Origin: Flavihumibacter cheonanensis
GTDB taxonomy: Bacteria > Bacteroidota > Bacteroidia > Chitinophagales > Chitinophagaceae
Direction: 5' to 3'
Length of the DNA stretch: 64,000 bases
Assembly: GCF_022352215.1 (NCBI RefSeq)
Contig: NZ_JAKRWF010000004.1
Coordinates: forward strand, 186,001 to 250,000
Both the position numbers and the translations under genes were made by a program. Shown in pieces: positions 62,335 to 64,000 of this stretch (the stretch's first letter is position 1; each line of letters begins with the position of its first letter). Below the pieces are notes generated by a model. That model was not told where the DNA came from, searched no databases, and saw only the letters and a program-made list of their open reading frames with translations.

Positions 62335-63045
62335 TCAGGAACCTATCAGGAATACAGCCGGACGCTTATGCAGCTCCGGCTTATTTTTTTGCCAGTCGCG
62401 CAGCGTGCGGGTCTGAATCACTTCATTCGTCCCGGTAATATCTACCGCTAGGCATAACCGTGAATCGGGCCGGCATTGTTGTAAAATCGCTTCCAGCAAG
62501 GCATTGTTGCGGTACGGTGTTTCAATGAAAATCTGGGTACATCCGGTCCGGATGCTTTCCTGCTCCAGCTCTTTCAATAATTTATTGCGGGCACCGGCAT
62601 CAATAGGAAGGTAACCATGAAATTGAAAATGCTGCCCATTTAAGCCGCTTGCCATCAAGGCTAATAATATAGAACTGGGTCCTACCAGTGGTTTCACTGG
62701 CGCCCCCATTTGCTGTGCGGTGGCTACCAGGATTTGTCCCGGATCTGCAATGCCCGGGCAACCGGCTTCACTGATGATTCCGATGTTTTTTCCTCTTTGC
62801 AACTGTTGGCGAAACTGGTCCTTCACCTCCATTTCAGCTTTGTGAATGGCATACCAGTCATAGTTGTCAATCACCATTTCCTTCCAGATTCGTTTCAGGA
62901 AACGCCGGGCGGTTCTTTCATTTTCTACAAAAAACACCTGGCATTGCTGAACCGCTTCCAGCACATAGGGAGGAATCACTTCCAGGTGTTCCTCATCCAG
63001 GTAACAGGGAATCAGGTAAACAGCACCGAGCGCAGCACTTGCCAT
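62335..63045 (-). CDS. RsmI-like SAM-dependent methyltransferase
   Basis: The 236-residue protein belongs to the tetrapyrrole-methylase fold group that includes RsmI (16S rRNA ribose methylation at C1402). It has GAVYLIPCYLDEE, the binding loop SEAGCPGIADPG, LVGPSSILLALMASGLNGQHF and IFIETPYRNN. In RsmI the third loop is typically SDAGTPGISDPG, so this is a diverged Bacteroidota form. It is about 40-50 residues shorter than RsmI at the C-terminus. It forms a unit with the EI24 gene, which ends two bases before it. Confidence 0.88.
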   Translation of the reverse strand: MASAALGAVYLIPCYLDEEHLEVIPPYVLEAVQQCQVFFVENERTARRFLKRIWKEMVIDNYDWYAIHKAEMEVKDQFRQQLQRGKNIGIISEAGCPGIADPGQILVATAQQMGAPVKPLVGPSSILLALMASGLNGQHFQFHGYLPIDAGARNKLLKELEQESIRTGCTQIFIETPYRNNALLEAILQQCRPDSRLCLAVDITGTNEVIQTRTLRDWQKNKPELHKRPAVFLIGS

Positions 63046-63047
63046 AC

Positions 63048-63806
63048 TTATTTCTTTTCCATTTCACGAAAACTCAGGGTAGCAGCAATAACAGCATAGG
63101 AAGGAGCCAATACCCATCCTACAAAGGGGATGGCATGCATCAGGTAAAAAAGCAACCCATTTCCAATTGCCAATCCCTTGTGCTCACTGATAAACCGGAT
63201 ACTTTCTGCCGGCGATAATTTTCTTCTCTCACAACTGTAATCAACCATCGAGAAACCATAGTAATAACATTCAACAAAAAGAGAGATCAGCGGACTGATC
63301 CATCCTACCAATGGAACAAAGGAGAGCAGCAATATAGAAACTGTATACACTGTTTGCCAAAGGAGATTGCGCAATGCCAGTTTGATACCCCGAATGATAT
63401 CTTTCAGCAATTGTTTAAAACTGAAGGGGAAGTCGCGGCCTTCTATAATGGATTCTGTCTTCTCACTCAGGTACGCAAATACCGGTGAGCCTACAATCAG
63501 AAAGAAAAACTTGAAAAAGGAGAAATAGAAAAATACCAGCAATACCTGCACCATGATCCCTCCCATCATAAATAAAAAACTGAGAATCCCACTTTTCTGT
63601 TCCTGTAACCACCTATCAATACCAATCAGGTTGGTCAGGTAATTCACGGCATCATTGGCAGAGCTGATAAAAAAATACATGCCCGTAACAAAGAGCAGCA
63701 TGTAAATAATTCCGGGTATCAGAATCCATCTCCAGAGTTTATGCTGTACTATAAAATGATGCGCCTTATAGAAGGATTCAAATGCTATAATGAGTTCTTT
63801 CAGCAA
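63048..63806 (-). CDS. EI24/CysZ-like membrane protein
   Basis: The 252-residue protein has four to five membrane segments (for example ILIPGIIYMLLFVTGMYFF and GILSFLFMMGGIMVQVLLVF) and the EI24 domain pattern with GSPVFAYLSEKTE, LLLSFVPLVGWISPL and FVECYYYGFSMVDYSCER. Bacterial relatives include the sulfate-uptake protein CysZ, but the name does not prove that role. No ATG lies before the domain; TTG is the likely start, giving LLKELIIAFESFYKAHHF after the initiator. It is followed after two bases by the RsmI-like gene. Confidence 0.85.
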   Translation of the reverse strand: MLKELIIAFESFYKAHHFIVQHKLWRWILIPGIIYMLLFVTGMYFFISSANDAVNYLTNLIGIDRWLQEQKSGILSFLFMMGGIMVQVLLVFFYFSFFKFFFLIVGSPVFAYLSEKTESIIEGRDFPFSFKQLLKDIIRGIKLALRNLLWQTVYTVSILLLSFVPLVGWISPLISLFVECYYYGFSMVDYSCERRKLSPAESIRFISEHKGLAIGNGLLFYLMHAIPFVGWVLAPSYAVIAATLSFREMEKK

Positions 63807-63864
63807 TAGTCGGTTATTTAAGCGCCTAAATTTATTACTTTGAACCTAGACCATTCGCAAAAAG

Positions 63865-64000
63865 ATGACAAAACTCCCGCTTTCCTGGTTTGAGAGCACC
63901 GATGTGGTAGAAATAGCCCGCGCTTTACTGGGTAAGATCATTCTTACTGAATTCGATGGAATCCGCACCAGTGGCCGGATCAGCGAAACCGAAGCCTATG
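63865..64000 (+). CDS. 3-methyladenine DNA glycosylase (AAG/Mpg type), N-terminal part
   Basis: Forty-five codons are present before the window ends. The frame shows VVEIARALLGKIIL, followed by TSGRISETEAY, the conserved start of the AAG family that removes alkylated purines from DNA. A near-consensus -7 box (TTACTTTG, 63835-63842) lies 22 bases before the ATG. The catalytic part lies beyond the window. Confidence 0.88.
   Translation, partial: MTKLPLSWFESTDVVEIARALLGKIILTEFDGIRTSGRISETEAY

Noticed and set aside
1-64000. CRISPR arrays, tRNA, rRNA, insertion sequences or prophage
   Set aside because: No regularly spaced repeats, no RNA-gene cloverleaf or rRNA sequence recognised, and no transposase or integrase frame was seen. 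Small RNAs cannot be excluded by eye.

Overview
The window is from a member of the Bacteroidota, most likely Chitinophagaceae or a close relative. The evidence is two SusC/SusD pairs, a hybrid two-component system, an ECF sigma/FecR pair, the type IX secretion genes gldJ, porU and porV, the bacillithiol gene bshA, many lipoprotein signal peptides, and several -7 boxes of the Bacteroidota form TAnnTTTG. No rRNA, tRNA, CRISPR array, transposase or phage gene was seen.

Positions 1 to about 35.7 kb are a large carbohydrate-use region. It opens with the 3' end of a GH2-type glycosidase, then a sulfatase and a GH95 fucosidase. A divergent HTCS regulator and a SusC/SusD pair follow. Downstream of susD lie three exported proteins: a vanadium-haloperoxidase-fold enzyme, a long FG-GAP/UnbV lipoprotein and a DUF255 lipoprotein. 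A GH43 enzyme comes next. On the opposite strand are a sulfatase, a Crp/Fnr regulator and an MFS transporter. A second system follows (ECF sigma, FecR, STN-type SusC, SusD), with two more sulfatases beyond it. Four Cys-type sulfatases plus fucosidase, GH43 and GH2 enzymes point to a sulfated, fucose-containing polysaccharide. The exact substrate cannot be read from the sequence.

From 35.7 to 47.6 kb are a SWIB protein with a histone-H1-like tail, a dyad-rich intergenic stretch, a flavin/2Fe-2S reductase and a TPR/HTH regulator. After these comes a three-gene run that looks like a phytate-acquisition locus: TonB-dependent receptor, very acidic lipoprotein, beta-propeller phytase. An AraC regulator, an LLM flavin oxidoreductase with an HxlR repressor, and a divergent SDR follow. 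The HxlR/SDR intergenic region has two back-to-back -7 boxes beside a palindrome.

From 47.6 kb to the end the content is mostly housekeeping: DUF983, murF, gldJ, porU, porV, a fused ispF-dut gene, a DUF4292 lipoprotein, an EnvC-like LytM protein, bshA, an M28 peptidase, a small unknown protein, an RsmI-like methyltransferase, an EI24 protein and the start of a 3-methyladenine DNA glycosylase gene.

The most unusual items are the acidic lipoprotein between the TonB receptor and the phytase, the IspF-dUTPase fusion, the haloperoxidase/FG-GAP/DUF255 group attached to a SusCD pair, the H1-tailed SWIB protein, and two near-identical LacI-like palindromes in the carbohydrate region.
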